A model generated the notes under the pieces. That model was not told the origin of the DNA. It saw only the letters and a list, made by a program, of their open reading frames with translations, and searched no databases. Of a DNA stretch of 64,000 nt, positions 1-11,074 are shown one piece after another; positions within the stretch are counted from its first letter, which is position 1; each line of letters opens with the position of its first letter. The DNA is from Entoloma clypeatum (lineage: Eukaryota > Basidiomycota > Agaricomycetes > Agaricales > Entolomataceae). Location of the stretch: the NCBI GenBank assembly GCA_963565915.1, contig OY751489.1, positions 3,286,001 through 3,350,000 on the forward strand. The letters are read 5' to 3'. The position numbers and the translations under genes were made by a program.

Positions 1-120
1 ACCATACTACAAGGTGCTACAAGGTGCTACATTGCTATATGTTGCTACAGCCCTCTACCATGCTATATTACTAATCAACTACCATGCTACAGAACACTAC
101 AATTGTCTACCATACTATGG
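1..120. repeat. CTACA-rich simple repeat
   Basis: Irregular repeats of CTACA/GCTACA fill the first 120 bases. The reverse complement (TGTAG/GTAGTG) recurs near 940-970, 1340-1410, 4940-5040 and 26930-27100. No coding potential is seen. Confidence 0.6.
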
Positions 121-155
121 GACACTACCAGGCGCTACAAATTTGGGGATGTTTG

Positions 156-888
156 CCAAGGGGGTGGCGGAACAGAAAAAATATACCAGAGGTTGAACTT
201 TTTTTTTCGGGCCCCAGGGACCCCCCCCCCCCCCACATCCCCGTTCTTCCTAATTTAGTATGTTGTACTCACGCATATATGTTTTTCCAAGAATAAATGA
301 CATGAAAAACAAAAAAAAAACCATAAGTGCACGACGGGGAGCAGAAATGTATTGCCTGGCCACCTCTCATTCCACACCGACCCAGTCCCCACCCGCACCT
401 AGCCATCATGCCCATTCACCATCCTCAACTCCTCACAGACGGCACACACAACCCTCCTGTGTTGGGTTCACTCTGCCTGAGGGGATGCTGTGGGTCAAGG
501 CCATCCCACCCCCAGTCATGCACAACGCGAGGGAGCCGGTCCCCAACTCATGTGCGTGTGGGTCTCTGACAAGGTGCCGGCGGGGTCGTCCATGACATGG
601 GAGCTGGAGAGGGTTGGGCCGAGGAGATGCCATCATGCACAATGTTGCGAAGGAGCTGATCCCCAATGTGCATGTGTGGGTCTCTGACAAGGTGCCGGCA
701 GGGTGGAGCACAGAAGAACCATTGACAGGTGCCGGTGAGCACCTGCGGGCTGGGCAAAGGGTTCAGTGGTTGTGTGGGACTGCCATTTTTGATAAGATTA
801 TGTCATAATTCGGGGTGTGCAACTTTTTTTTTTCCCCGGGTGGTACCCTCACCCCAGGTCCGGGATTCCAGTTCCGCCACCCCCTTGA
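156..888. repeat. Segment bounded by inverted repeats
   Basis: The string AAGGGGGTGGCGGAAC near 158-173 returns as its reverse complement near 871-886. Poly-T and C-rich runs sit just inside both ends. This suggests the ends of a small DNA transposon or foldback unit, but I could not define a target-site duplication or the exact outer boundaries. Confidence 0.4.
516..703. repeat. Pair of direct repeats, 117 bp apart
   Basis: Two diverged ~72 bp units start at the CATGCACAA strings near 517 and 634 and end at GGTGCCGGC(A/G)GGG. The best conserved part is GTGGGTCTCTGACAAGGTGC. Several short frames overlap the units but none shows a recognisable protein. Confidence 0.6.
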
Positions 889-1010
889 TATTTGCTACCA
901 TCAAAATCTGGGTTTGCTGATTAGTACTCTGAACACTTGGGGTACTATAGAATGCTGTAGTAGATACTTGCATATTATGACATAATATATATGCTATCAC
1001 TATTACTGTA

Positions 1011-1328
1011 CTATTACGACTGGGTGTTCAGTCACGTGTCACACACCCTGATGAACCAGACACTTTTGGCTCAATGTAACAGTCACACTAGGTTGATGAA
1101 CACTTCCAGAAATGGTCACAAGTCATGAAATAGTCAATTTTTCTTCCCCTTCGGGGTTGCATGTCAAAATAACTGTAATTTAGAGTTAAAATCATCAAAT
1201 GAGCCATACTCTGCCCGAATATTGCCTATATGTGGCATACTCTGTCACAGATGCACACTAATGAACACTTTGTCACAGATCACCACGGGTTTTGAACCCT
1301 CAGAATAATGAACACCCGGTCGTAATAG
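1011..1328. mobile_element. MITE with TA target site (Tc1/mariner-like)
   Basis: The left end reads CTATTACGACTGGGTGTTCA and the right end is its inverted copy with one or two changes. Both ends are flanked by TA (1009-1010 and 1329-1330). The 318 bp interior has no ORF and carries subterminal repeats of GAACACTT. Similarity extends a few bases outside the TA on both sides (ACTGTA / TACAGT), so the true edge may lie slightly further out. Confidence 0.65.
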
Positions 1329-1815
1329 TACAGTACATTACTACAGGGCTTTGAATACTATGCCGAAGTACAGTACACTACAGCAGTTCAGAGTAGTTCT
1401 AAAGTGAGGAAGTTTGTTACAGTTTGCTACTAGTACAGCATGGTTATGGCCCAATCAGGATTTGCTGATGCAGGTTACCTTTGTTGTTAGCAGCATCCAA
1501 ACAAGAGGCCTCTGAGCAAAGCTTTTACATCTGATTAGGATCACCACATAATTTGTACTTGAACTTTTCACCATTATTACATATTTGAAAGACTTAAACA
1601 TATGTGGCAGTCTGTTTCTGAAGAGACTGCATTATGATTTCTTACCAGAGGCCAACAGAAGTCTAACAACTGATCAACTCCACCTGGAAAAACCAGCCCA
1701 AACTCAAGTTCATATTTTTATTCCCAACCTTTGGATAGAGTCAAACATACTATATATATATAATGTACAATTTCTGTTGAGCACACAACGGCACGCAATG
1801 CATGCCCCTTCATTA
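1329..1815. other. No gene recognised
   Basis: AT-rich spacer with a few GTACAGTA-type simple repeats near 1335-1400. It directly follows the stop of the minus-strand P-loop gene and may hold its 3' untranslated region. Plus-strand frames over 1585-2976 are antisense shadows of that gene. Confidence 0.5.
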
Positions 1816-4800
1816 TTAATTTACCAAGTCCATGCCAGCGTCCATTTCCTCCAGAAACTCCGCAAACTCAGGCTCCGCGCAACCCAACAAGCGACGGAAA
1901 AGTTGACCAAATTGAGTGTCGAACCCTTGAAGAACGGGATATGTGCTCGAGCTATGCCCACGTATATTGAGACAATATCGTATCGGCTCCTTTTCATCTC
2001 CTCTGGCGTAACCACCCCACTTGCCTCTGTTGCCAGTTGGGCACGTGGCTGCATCGCGTGTCAAATGAACGCGCCGCTTATTATCTTTGAAAACGGCAGA
2101 TGCCGCGAGATCCATGAGAATGACGAGATGGTGTGGCTTGTGCCGAATGTTGTCGCTGTCGACTATAGGAGGGGCAGTCAATTCATTGGCAAGCGCCTTG
2201 GAGGCCGCCTTGACCTTTGCCTTCGTCTGCCAGGGAATGATGGTGAGGTTGCGGATATCAAATGGTGCATCAAGATCTCCGGCATAGCACACAAAAAAGC
2301 CATCTATGACGGGCTGGAGGAACGCACACTGAAAGGCCATGCCAGAGGACCAAGCCTGAAGAAGGAAAGGCAGCGTGACCTCATCGAGTGGCTCGGATAG
2401 CTGGACAAAGTGTGTGAAGTTAATCCAGAGCCCGGATATTGTGTCAAAGAAGTCCGTGTGCAGTTGAGGGATGCCGAGGTTTTTCCCGAGCAGAGTTTCC
2501 AGAAACACGGACAGTTCTACAGGCTGGACTCGAGGCCCTTTGAGGCTTGGGTCGACTTGCACAAATGGGTTGACCGCTTTGTCCCGCGCAAGGGTCAACA
2601 AGAGCCGACTACAGAGCTCTCCTTGCATCCCGCGATCGAGTACAAGACCGCGGAGGACGAGGTGGTCCAGGAGCGTCGCAATTGCAACCCGGTACGTCTC
2701 GGGACAACGGTTCAAAGAGTGTGCGGCAGCGATGGCCAGCATTGGCTCCGAAGGTGCCGCTGTCAATACAAGCGTGCCGATAGCACCTCTGAGGATTCGC
2801 ATATGGCTACGCACGGCGTCTTTAGCCAAGCGCTCAGACGCCTCGCCCTCGCCAATCTCCAGACCAATTCGAACGGCGAACGCGGCAAAGACATGGTATA
2901 TCTCCCTTGCATTAAACGACTTGAAAAAGAGCTTCTCGGTTGCTGCCTTCAGCACTTCGTTCTTGTTAAGGCCTGACCAGTACTGGGAGCGGAGCATAAG
3001 GGATGATGTGAGCATACAAGACGACATGGCGACTCACCGGGCGTCCATATGCCTTCAGATGTTCCAGGCTGAGTACATGAGCTGCACTCCGAATGTTCTC
3101 ACTGCCAACCATCTGGTTGAACCCCAAGTAAGGCCAAAGAGGCAAGGGTACGAGCGCTTTTGTGAGTCTGTCAGAGGGTGAATCTGGGCCAGATGGTGCT
3201 AGATCAAATATGGACGAGTTGGTGTCTAGGAAAAGATACCAAATTGTAAAGTCAGAGATGGGGCGACGATCAGCAGCCTTGATGATGCGCTGTAGTGCGA
3301 TCAGCGACATGTCCCAGCTCGGCCGCCGATTCAGGGCTTCGCCTTTGGTATTCTGGGAACGCCTCATATTCAAACTCGAGCATTCGTCGAAAGCGATCAC
3401 AAAGCGTTTGGACCCCGCCGCTCTGATAATCTTGGAAAGCCTTTGGGTGAATGGAAGGCAAAGGATCTCGTAGAGTGATTCGTGATATGAGGCAGGGGTG
3501 GGCGACGAATCCTGACTGTCCAGCTTAGGCTGAGTGCCCATCTTATCCTGACTGCCCAGCTTTGGGGATGATAACCGGGCCTTTTGGATGAGTAAAATGT
3601 TTTCTGTCAGCAAGGCTTCGGCCTTGGCTTGAACCTCCTCGAAGGTCCTAAACCGAGAGGAGCTTGTAACATCGGTTGGGGTATCAAGCACCCAGTCTTT
3701 CATCCACTCCTCTCGCCAAAAGCCACTCGTGATTTGGCCCTCGAGCTTTTCCGCGGTGACATGCGCCAGGGCTCCAATGAAAGCCGCGGCTAATTCTTCG
3801 CCCTGTAGTACAAACTGGCCCTTAGGAATGGTCCAAGGATTATTATTGACAAGTACCTTGAACGGAACATGAACGTTGCAGTTGGTTTTTCGTTGGAAGA
3901 AAGCGTAGGCCGGTTCATCACCGGGCGGCCAACCAGACGTTGGCTGTGAGCTTTGTCGGAAGCAGACACTGAGGGTCGGTAACTACAGTCCATTCGTCGA
4001 TCAGTTCCTTGTGGCAATACCAGGGGCGATGAACAGGAACCTTTTTCCCTAACTCTTGGACCATGCGTGACTTGCCGGTTCCACTTGATTGCAGAAGGGC
4101 GATGCTATGTCCGTAGTGCCGATCTGGATCGTATATTTCATTGTAAACACCAAGCCCCCGGACAAAGGATTCGACGGCGTTCCCCCGATATTCCCGACGG
4201 AACATCAACTCTAATCGCTCAGCCTGTTCTTCCCTTGAAATGAAGAGGATTACAAGTATGTTGGAGAATAGGCGGGAAAAACGCACTGTGTCTCGAATTC
4301 AACGGTTGGCTCCTTGGGTTTCTGAAGTATCGCTGTTTCACGCCTAAGCCACTCCTAAACCGTCCAAGGCGAAATAGTGCATACGATGTGCAATCAAATC
4401 ATCCCAGTCGCCTTCTTTCACACCTTTCTGGACTCCACGCTTCCATTCTTCTAATTGCGCCCCATTCAAACCTGCCCCAAGCTCGCGTGCTGGGTCAGGC
4501 AGTAGAGGGAGGATGACATTGTGTTTCAAATCTGTAATCTGCAGCGCTTGTGTGAGGTGCATTAAAACGTGCTGGGACAGGCTTAGCCATCTGGGATTAT
4601 CATCCCCAGCTATAGCTATATCTAAAAGAATATTCCAACAACCCTCAGACGATATCTTCGTCATCTTGTCGTTGAGTGCCGTCCGCTGAGAATGCGGCCA
4701 ATCAAGGTTCGGTCGTTTATAGATCGAGGTATGAGTGGCAGGAGATATGGGACTGCGCTCGAAACCAGAGGTAGGAGGAGATGCGATATCATCTGAGTCG

Positions 4801-4820
4801 ACGTCCATATTGTTGTTCAT
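1816..4820 (-). pseudogene. P-loop NTPase-like protein, lineage-expanded fungal family, frameshifted
   Basis: A multi-exon minus-strand gene runs from ATG at 4820 to a stop at 1816. It has a P-loop-like motif SSGTGKS (~4075), a Walker-B-like string FVIAFDECSSL (~3400) and a YGRP motif just before the last intron. Introns with good GT-AG ends are 4234-4286 (53 bp) and 2983-3037 (55 bp); both keep the frame. Another change of frame near 4344-4350 may be an intron or an indel. At about 3929 one extra base breaks the frame (ANVW then PPGDEP). The C-terminal 390 residues are alpha-helical looking and of unknown function. The layout resembles large Agaricomycete families of P-loop hypothetical proteins, some compared with Crinkler-type NTPases; that link is from memory and unverified. 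It could be a recently broken gene, or an intact one with an assembly error. Confidence 0.6.
2983..3037 (-). other. Intron of the P-loop gene
   Basis: On the minus strand it starts GTGAGT and ends CTCCCAG. Removing it joins YGRP to YWSGLNKNE without a stop. Confidence 0.7.
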
Positions 4821-4924
4821 TGGGAGGGCAGATTCCGCGTGAGTGGGTGACTACGACCTCGCCACCGCTGAGTCACCGACCTGGCTTAGGTCACCTGACC
4901 TTCTTTCTCACAACTCAAGTCTCA

Positions 4925-5060
4925 ACATCAGCAAAGTGTGACCTTGCTACACAGTGCTATGTAGTGCTATGTAGTGCTGTAGTGACTTGTAGTGGTGTAG
5001 TGAGGGTATATTTGATGTGTAGCACTCTGTAGTGACACTGGTGAGTGGGCCACTGCAGAG
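4925..5060. repeat. GTAGTG-rich repeat
   Basis: Many overlapping copies of GTAGTG and TGCTATGTAGTG. The same motif family occurs at the left edge of the window and at 26930-27100. No ORF. Confidence 0.6.
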
Positions 5061-5180
5061 CATGGCAATATCCGAGTTCAATCCTTGTGTAATATTAACA
5101 AATCCAGACCCAACCCTATGCATCATCCCTCGCATATACAGCGGCAGTTGCTGTAAGAGAACCACGATTTGACAGGCCCT

Positions 5181-6420
5181 CTATGGTTCAAGCAGACCCT
5201 CATAGGACAAATTTGCGCCAGTCACCATTCCATCATAATACCAAATTACCCCTCGAGGAGAAACAAAGCGACTTGTGAAATGATGATCACCATAGTATAT
5301 TACCCTCTGAGATGATATATGGTGTCACTACTATTTGCTGTGATCACACGATGATGGGACATAATAGTATTAGGACAAAGCAATATGTCGAAGGCCGACC
5401 TTCTAACATGCTGAGCTCCGCAAATAGTGCAACTCGAAGACAACTGTATCTTGTTCCTGATCACAAAGTCTTGCAGGCTCTGAAAACTATCTTGCACCAT
5501 AGCAATGCAGTTCACACATATTGCCACCCCCCCAGCGACTTCCATGACCAGCAGGGCACACCACCACCGAGGAGGTCATGCATCAGGAAAACATCTAATC
5601 AACTTGCTGTGTCTTGACAGCTTGTCAAGACACTGTCAAGACAAGTAGTATGGCCATTGTCTGGAAAGCCTTTACTGGGTGATTGGCATGACTTGGCATA
5701 TCTTGCTGTGTTCTTGTGTCTAGTTTGAGGCCTCTGTCAAGCCAGTGTCAAGACACTGAGGTAGTATGGGCTGTCTTGACTGTCTTGATGGCTGTCAAGA
5801 CCGTCAAGTTGATTAGACATTTTCCTGATGTGGGCAAGGGAGATGTAAGAAGATACTCGAGCAAGGTATGAAGACTTGAATCATAACTGATGGTAAATTC
5901 TTTGGGTCTGTCCCGTTGCAGCTGGCGACACAGGATCTCATGACACTTTTCCAGGCCATGAGCACTGCACTCAAAGAGGCCAAAGTTTGCAACCAGTGAG
6001 CCCAGATAATCTGAGTTCAAGGTGTCAAAATCACTCGGCCCAGCTTATGTGCGACTCTGCCCACATGTTGAAGACCATGGTAAGGATCACGTCATATGTG
6101 CAACTATTGTTATGCCAATCCAGACCCCTTGGGATGTTTTCATATTGGCATTGGCCATTCATCAGAGACGAGAAGAGGGACACTTTATTGACCTTATGCT
6201 TTTTTTGAGGCAACAATGGAGTAAATAGAGTCACAGATGAACCTGAACTATGCACCGTGCTTTCATTGTCAAAAAACTTCCTCTTTGTACACACCAGCGT
6301 AGCTGGTGGTGAAGAAACCTCAGCCATTCTGAATTGGTGGATTTTATTGTCATCCAGTTGAGGGGCCTCAACAACAGCAGCGGTGTCATTATTCTTTCTG
6401 TTGCTAGTAATGCAAGTTGA
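5181..6420 (-). pseudogene. Helitron C-terminal ubiquitin-peptidase-like domain (broken)
   Basis: Downstream of the helicase frame the minus strand encodes GLDWHNNSCTYD (around 6100), which looks like the Cys box of a C19 ubiquitin peptidase. Much further on come YHLRG and HHFTSRF...WYYDGM (5200-5310), which resembles the His box; the frame stops at 5181. Between them lie a frame change near 6025, the 250 bp MITE at 5581-5830 and a second frame change near 5295. The domain is collinear with, and directly follows, the Helitron helicase, so it was probably the C-terminal part of the same polyprotein. The peptidase assignment is by motif only. Confidence 0.55.
5581..5830. mobile_element. 250 bp MITE with 26 bp terminal inverted repeats
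   Basis: The left end CATCAGGAAAACATCTAATC and the right end match as inverted repeats over 26 bp with two mismatches. Subterminal TGTCAAGAC / GTCTTGACA strings repeat many times and are themselves palindromic. It has no ORF and splits the ubiquitin-peptidase-like reading frame. No clear target duplication is visible beyond a TG on each side, so the superfamily is open. Confidence 0.75.
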
Positions 6421-7304
6421 GTCTATGTTAACCTGCTTAGCCCCATCAGAACCTGGCAGTTCTCCAAGGAATTCACCACAAGTTACATCTTCAATACTGT
6501 CTTCCAGAAATGGGTCATTTTTCCTCCATTGGATGGCTGGGTGGACAGTGTTAGGAACATGGTTGGTACCCCTCCATTTTCTATACGAGGTCACCAGATC
6601 ACTTCTAACTTCTCCAGCCACTGAACTGGGTAATTTTGATGCAAAGCGGAGCAGGGTGATCACATCCAATATTTCGAGATTTTTGAATTCTTGACATAGA
6701 GCGGTGAACACGCCACCAGTTATCAACTTTGCATTGAACCCTTGAAGAATGAGTGTCCCAGCGGCGGAGGCACTGCACAAGAGCACAGTATAGTAAGCTT
6801 GATGAGAATTGCAGTTGTTCAGATCCACAACATTGTATGGCCGTGCCTTGCCTTGAGACACATAATCCAACACTGCAAAATTTGGAATCACCTCGACCTG
6901 AGTCCTTGAGATATGGATTGTGGTATCATCAGGGAGACGGCATTTGACATTGTCACTATTAGGAACGAGTGAGACAACATTGTCCTGTGGCAGGTTTGTG
7001 AGCCTGACAAACAAAGTGTCGAGCACCCGCTAATTTCGAGAACGAATTGACGACTGCCAGGCATAGACTGTTCCCTCCTGGCCCTTTGTGATAGTGTTTG
7101 AGGGTTCGGTTCGGTTCGGTTTTTTGCCCCAAAAACAGGTGGACCAAGACCGGACCAGTCTTTCAATCACTCAGAAATATGATAGACCGAGACTGAACTG
7201 GGGGGAACTGGTCTCGGCATGTCATTTTGCTTGGACTGGACTGGTCCAAACTGGTCTAGACTGGTCGTAACTACAGTAATACATTAATAATCTAAAAACA
7301 CGTG

Positions 7305-7735
7305 TTGGGCGCGAGACGAGGCCATTGGACACGAGTGGGGGGGCCGTTGGGCATGAGTTGAGGCCGTGAGGTGCGAGTGAGGGGCCATTGGTCGCGAGAG
7401 TGGGTTGTTGGGCGCAAGTGGGGAGCGTTGCGCGCGAGAAGGTGCCGTTGCGCGCTAGTACAGGCCATTGGGCACGACTTGTGGCAGTTGGACACGAGGG
7501 GCAGCCGTTGGGCATGATGGGCGGCCGTTCAGCATGAAGGGAGGGTGCTGGGCGTTAAAGGGTGCTGTTGGGCACAAGAGGGGCCATTGGGCATGATGGG
7601 CAGCCATTGGGTGCACAGGGAGGCCGTTGGGCATTAGAGGGGGCCGTTGGGCATTAGAGGGGGCCGTTGGGCACAAGGGGCGGCCGTTGGGCACAAGGGG
7701 CGGCCGTTGGGCAGCGGTGGTGGCCATTGGGCGGA
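7305..7735. repeat. Left subterminal minisatellite of the hAT element
   Basis: About twenty degenerate ~21 bp units with core GGCCGTTGGGCA. The reverse complement of the same unit forms the right array. Reading frames across both arrays are by-products of the repeat. Confidence 0.8.
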
Positions 7736-8814
7736 AGTGGAGCCAGGTGGAGTGGAGGTGGGGGGATAAAAAGAGTGTGGGAAGATTTTGCTCGAGGTCT
7801 GATTTATGGTTCGACTTTCGGCAATTGCCGAGAGTCCTTAGCATGAATGCCGAACAATGTGCGTCGTTGAAAATCACGCCATCAATGCCCAATCTGTGGC
7901 ACTGGAAGTCCTAAAAATAGTTCTAAACCTATGTAGAGATACTTAGAAGCTAATAGTAAGTATTTAAACAATTAGATACATGAGATATGTATGGTAGAAA
8001 GTCTGTACTGCAAAATGACACACAAAACACACTGTAAATCATGATAAACAGTGCATCATGAGTTCCCTCAAACACAAAAACCAGTATTTTCTTGCTTCCT
8101 CCTTTCCACAACCACTTTCAACTACCTGTAATATATATATATTATTGAACCATTGTACGTAAACCTATTAAAACCATTCAAATTAAATTCAAGGACTTCA
8201 TAAGGTGAATATGGGCAAAGATAGATCGAAAATTTCACCAAAATTTTTTATTTCAGGATTGGATTCTCCTCATTCAGGGGACCTCCCAGCATCTTCATTT
8301 TTCAAATTTGGTTCATTCATTAGGGAGATATAACACTTTTACTGAAATATGTACATTTGATTATCCCTATCTGATCTGGACTTCTAAAATTTATATAAGG
8401 TGTTTCAGAAGGTGAATACATATCCCATGTATAGTTCTATTACCTCAACATATTATTAGACTATGAGGAAGGGGCCGCGCGCACCTGCGCGATGCATTCG
8501 CACCTTGTTTACTATTATTTGGTGGGAGCGCCACATTGCTATATCATAAAGTCCGTGGCGAAATTTCACAAAATAAATACATAGAAAGTGACATATGATG
8601 CTATAATACTTAATTGATATTGTGCACAAACTGTGTTGCTCCTGTGTAAGACATGTAGGCAGATGTGCGATGTTTTTTGTAAGTGTGTTTCCATTTATTT
8701 GACACATTTGATGCAGGCGTGATGCACGTCCAAACAAGGGCAGGCGCAGGCTCTTTGCCCTTGTTTGCTTTTCTGGGCCAAACCCTTTGCCCAGTTCACC
8801 ATCTGACTCTGATG

Positions 8815-9145
8815 CCCAGCTGTCTCATGCCCAACAGCCCTCTCTTGCGCCCAACGGCCCTCACTCATGCCCAACGGCCCTTTCTCGTGCCCAATGGACC
8901 TCTCTCGTGCCCAACGGACCTCTCTCGTGCCCAACGGCCCTCTTTCTTGCCCAACGGTCCCAACTTGTGCCCAATGGCTTCGACCCGCGCCCAACGCCCA
9001 CCACTCAAGCCCAACGGCCCTCTCTTGTCCCCAACGGCTCCCACTGGTGCCCAACAGCTTCGACTCATGCCTCACGCCCTCCATTCATGCCCAACAGCTT
9101 CGACCTGTGCCCAACGCCCACCACTCGAGCCCAACGGCCCATCCT
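8815..9145. repeat. Right subterminal minisatellite of the hAT element
   Basis: About sixteen degenerate ~21 bp units with core TGCCCAACGGCCC, the reverse complement of the left array core. Together the arrays could fold into a long imperfect stem. Confidence 0.8.
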
Positions 9146-9745
9146 CACACCCTGTAAATACATATGTAGACCCTGTATTAGCACCCAAAAGACCCATTTA
9201 GACCAGTCTCAACCGGTCTTCAAAAAAAAAATTTTTGTCAAGACCGAAGACCGGGGCCATCCCAATTTAGCAAGACCGAGACCGCAGTCTCGGTCTATTT
9301 CGGTTCATTTTTTGGTTCAGTCTGGTCCGGTTCCAGTCCTATTGGACTGAACCTTGAAACACTACTTTGTGATGCACAACTCTGTCGCAGCATTGGCCCA
9401 GATTATAACTGGCAAATCAAGGCACAATGACAGCTTCCCAGGAATAAAATCTGACACAGTGCTGTGAGGGGCATCCCATAGTAGCTGTTGTACATCATCT
9501 GGTATGGATTGTAGCTTGCGCTTAGTGGGGGATTTCCTCTTATTATCCTTCTTATCACCGTCCTGCATCCCCACCTTATCATCAGACAAAAAGTCTGTCA
9601 AAGTTTGACCAGTCTCAGCTGCGAATCTCCGCGAACCAAGGACATTGATAGAGTCCTTGTGTGTGTTGTATGCAATGATAATTAATAGACATGTTACGGA
9701 ATTCATCATGGTTGATTGAAGGCCAATCTGGATTTTCACTAGTTA

Positions 9746-10211
9746 TGTGTGTTGAACTGCATGGTCACACCACACATCCAGAAGGTGAAGGTCACACAAT
9801 TGTGACATGGGTAGCATGCACATCATGTCTGTACTCACAAATGTGGAAAATGCAAAGCAGTATGCATCCCCATCTATTTTCTCTCCAATCGTTCAACTGT
9901 GACTCTCCAGGATCCCTGGGCACCACGCCCAAGTAACATCCAGAGAGCCCGAATGAGGGACTTACCATCCCCCTTTAATCACAGTAGCGATGAGAGTAGA
10001 CAAGCCACCCCATGTATTGTAAAGATTGAGGTGCCGAATTAGGCAGCTATCTTAAAAATACACACAGCAATGTGACATTTTTAATCACACCTTAAAAGGC
10101 TATTATATAAACTCTCTCTGATATGTGTCACAAACAATTCAGACAATACCTTCTATTGGTTTAAATTGATCTTGAATATTTGCTGACCACTGTTTCTTTT
10201 TAGAAACAAAC
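9746..10211. other. Degenerate Helitron/spacer, no clear gene
   Basis: The minus strand may continue the Helitron for a short way with broken frames. From about 9960 I recognise nothing. A TATATAA string at about 10104 and a pyrimidine-rich TTTCTTTTTAG before 10204 precede the copia-like gag and could be its promoter and a splice acceptor. Confidence 0.3.
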
Positions 10212-11074
10212 ATGTCCTCAATCACTTCTTTGATTGCTGTTCCCATTCTTGACAGAACCAACTATCCCGAGTGGGCAAACACCATGTGTTTGTTCTTTAG
10301 ATCTCAGGATTTGTGGTGAATTGTTGATGGTGCTGAGAAGCAACCTTTGATATCTGCTAACCTTACGAGGAAAGCCCATACAATTCAAGTCAAGGCATGG
10401 AACATTAGGGATCAAATGGCTTTAGCCAATATTCAACTTCATATCAACCCGTTGATCAAACTCACCAAAAATATGTCTTCTGAGACTTGGTTTGAGTCAA
10501 AGAATAGATTTGGACAAGCTGTTTACACAACAGTCTTGTCTGACATTCGTGCTGCATTGTCCTTCAAACTTTCTATGAAGCGACAGCCTGCAACCGAGAT
10601 TGATTATCTTGATAAAATCTTCAATCATCTGGTGCACATCATTCTATTTCTCCATCGACTTGGGCCCTAATGCTTCTATCTGCCCTCCCGTCTCCCGATC
10701 GGGATGACTTCGCCATAGAAACCCTTCTTTACAACAATGACCTCACCTATAATAAGGTTTGAGGATTGATTGTTGAAACATACAATCATCATCATGTTGA
10801 TCCTGTTTCCGATTTGTCACTCGAGGATTACCTTTACAGCATAGGTATCTCCTATGATCCTCAACTGACATCGTGCAATGTTTTCCATCAGCTGTCTCGG
10901 AAGTTATGGAAAAAGAAGTTTTTCTTATCTCCACCAACAGACCCTGGTGCTCTGCGCTACTCTAGCTGTGTTGCTGGTCTGGTGCATGAAGCCATCATAA
11001 CAGAACAATACAAGGATCCACCAGTTGAAGATTACAATGTAGCGTTTCCACGCTTGGACCTTAGAACAGCATAA
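10212..11074 (+). pseudogene. Decayed copia-like Gag
   Basis: From an ATG at 10212 the frame reads LDRTNYPEWANTMCLF and SQDLW, then a TGA, then IVDGAEKQP, and later NMSSETWFESKNRF and FKLSMKRQP. This is the pattern of the N-terminal Gag of Ty1/copia elements (UBN2-type). A frame change near 10650 leads to LMLLSALPSPDRDDFAI, also Gag-like. The tail 10766-11074 (102 residues) has no recognisable domain. No protease, integrase or RT follows before the MITE at 11227, so only the front of the element survives. Confidence 0.55.

Larger units (their letters stand above)
7092..9364. mobile_element. Non-autonomous hAT-type element with subterminal repeat arrays
   Basis: Ends read TAGTGTTT(G/C)A(G/A)GGTTC as terminal inverted repeats (15 of 18 match), flanked by the exact 8 bp duplication CTTTGTGA at 7084-7091 and 9365-9372. 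Removing element plus one TSD restores the Helitron helicase frame. The 2273 bp interior has no transposase; it consists of AT-rich sequence framed by two repeat arrays in opposite orientation. TIR, 8 bp TSD and lack of a gene fit a non-autonomous hAT element. Confidence 0.85.
6421..9745 (-). pseudogene. Helitron helicase (Pif1-type) C-terminal part, interrupted by hAT
   Basis: The minus strand carries the end of a Helitron helicase in two blocks. Block one (9373-9745) includes SRRFAAETGQ and PGKLSLCLDLPVIIWANAAT. Block two (7083 down to 6421) includes YVSQGKARPYNVVDL and AYYTVLLCSASAAGT, the last superfamily-1 helicase motifs. The blocks join at ATELCITK/GQEGTV exactly where the hAT element at 7092-9364 sits, between its target duplications. 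A TAG interrupts block two at about 7031. The N-terminal piece at 18245-19166 has the same orientation and probably belongs to the same element; the Rep (HUH) part and the Walker A half are missing. Confidence 0.75.

Noticed and set aside
1585..3181. Plus-strand frames of 188-271 codons
   Set aside because: They are antisense to the P-loop gene, whose minus-strand frame has recognisable motifs and introns.
7305..9145. CRISPR-like array of ~21 bp units
   Set aside because: Units are contiguous without unique spacers, occur in two opposed arrays inside a hAT element, and the genome is eukaryotic. It is a minisatellite.
8683..9350. Proline/asparagine-rich repeat protein (CPTA-LVPNG units)
   Set aside because: All three frames of the array are open because of the 21 bp period; it lies inside a gene-less hAT element.
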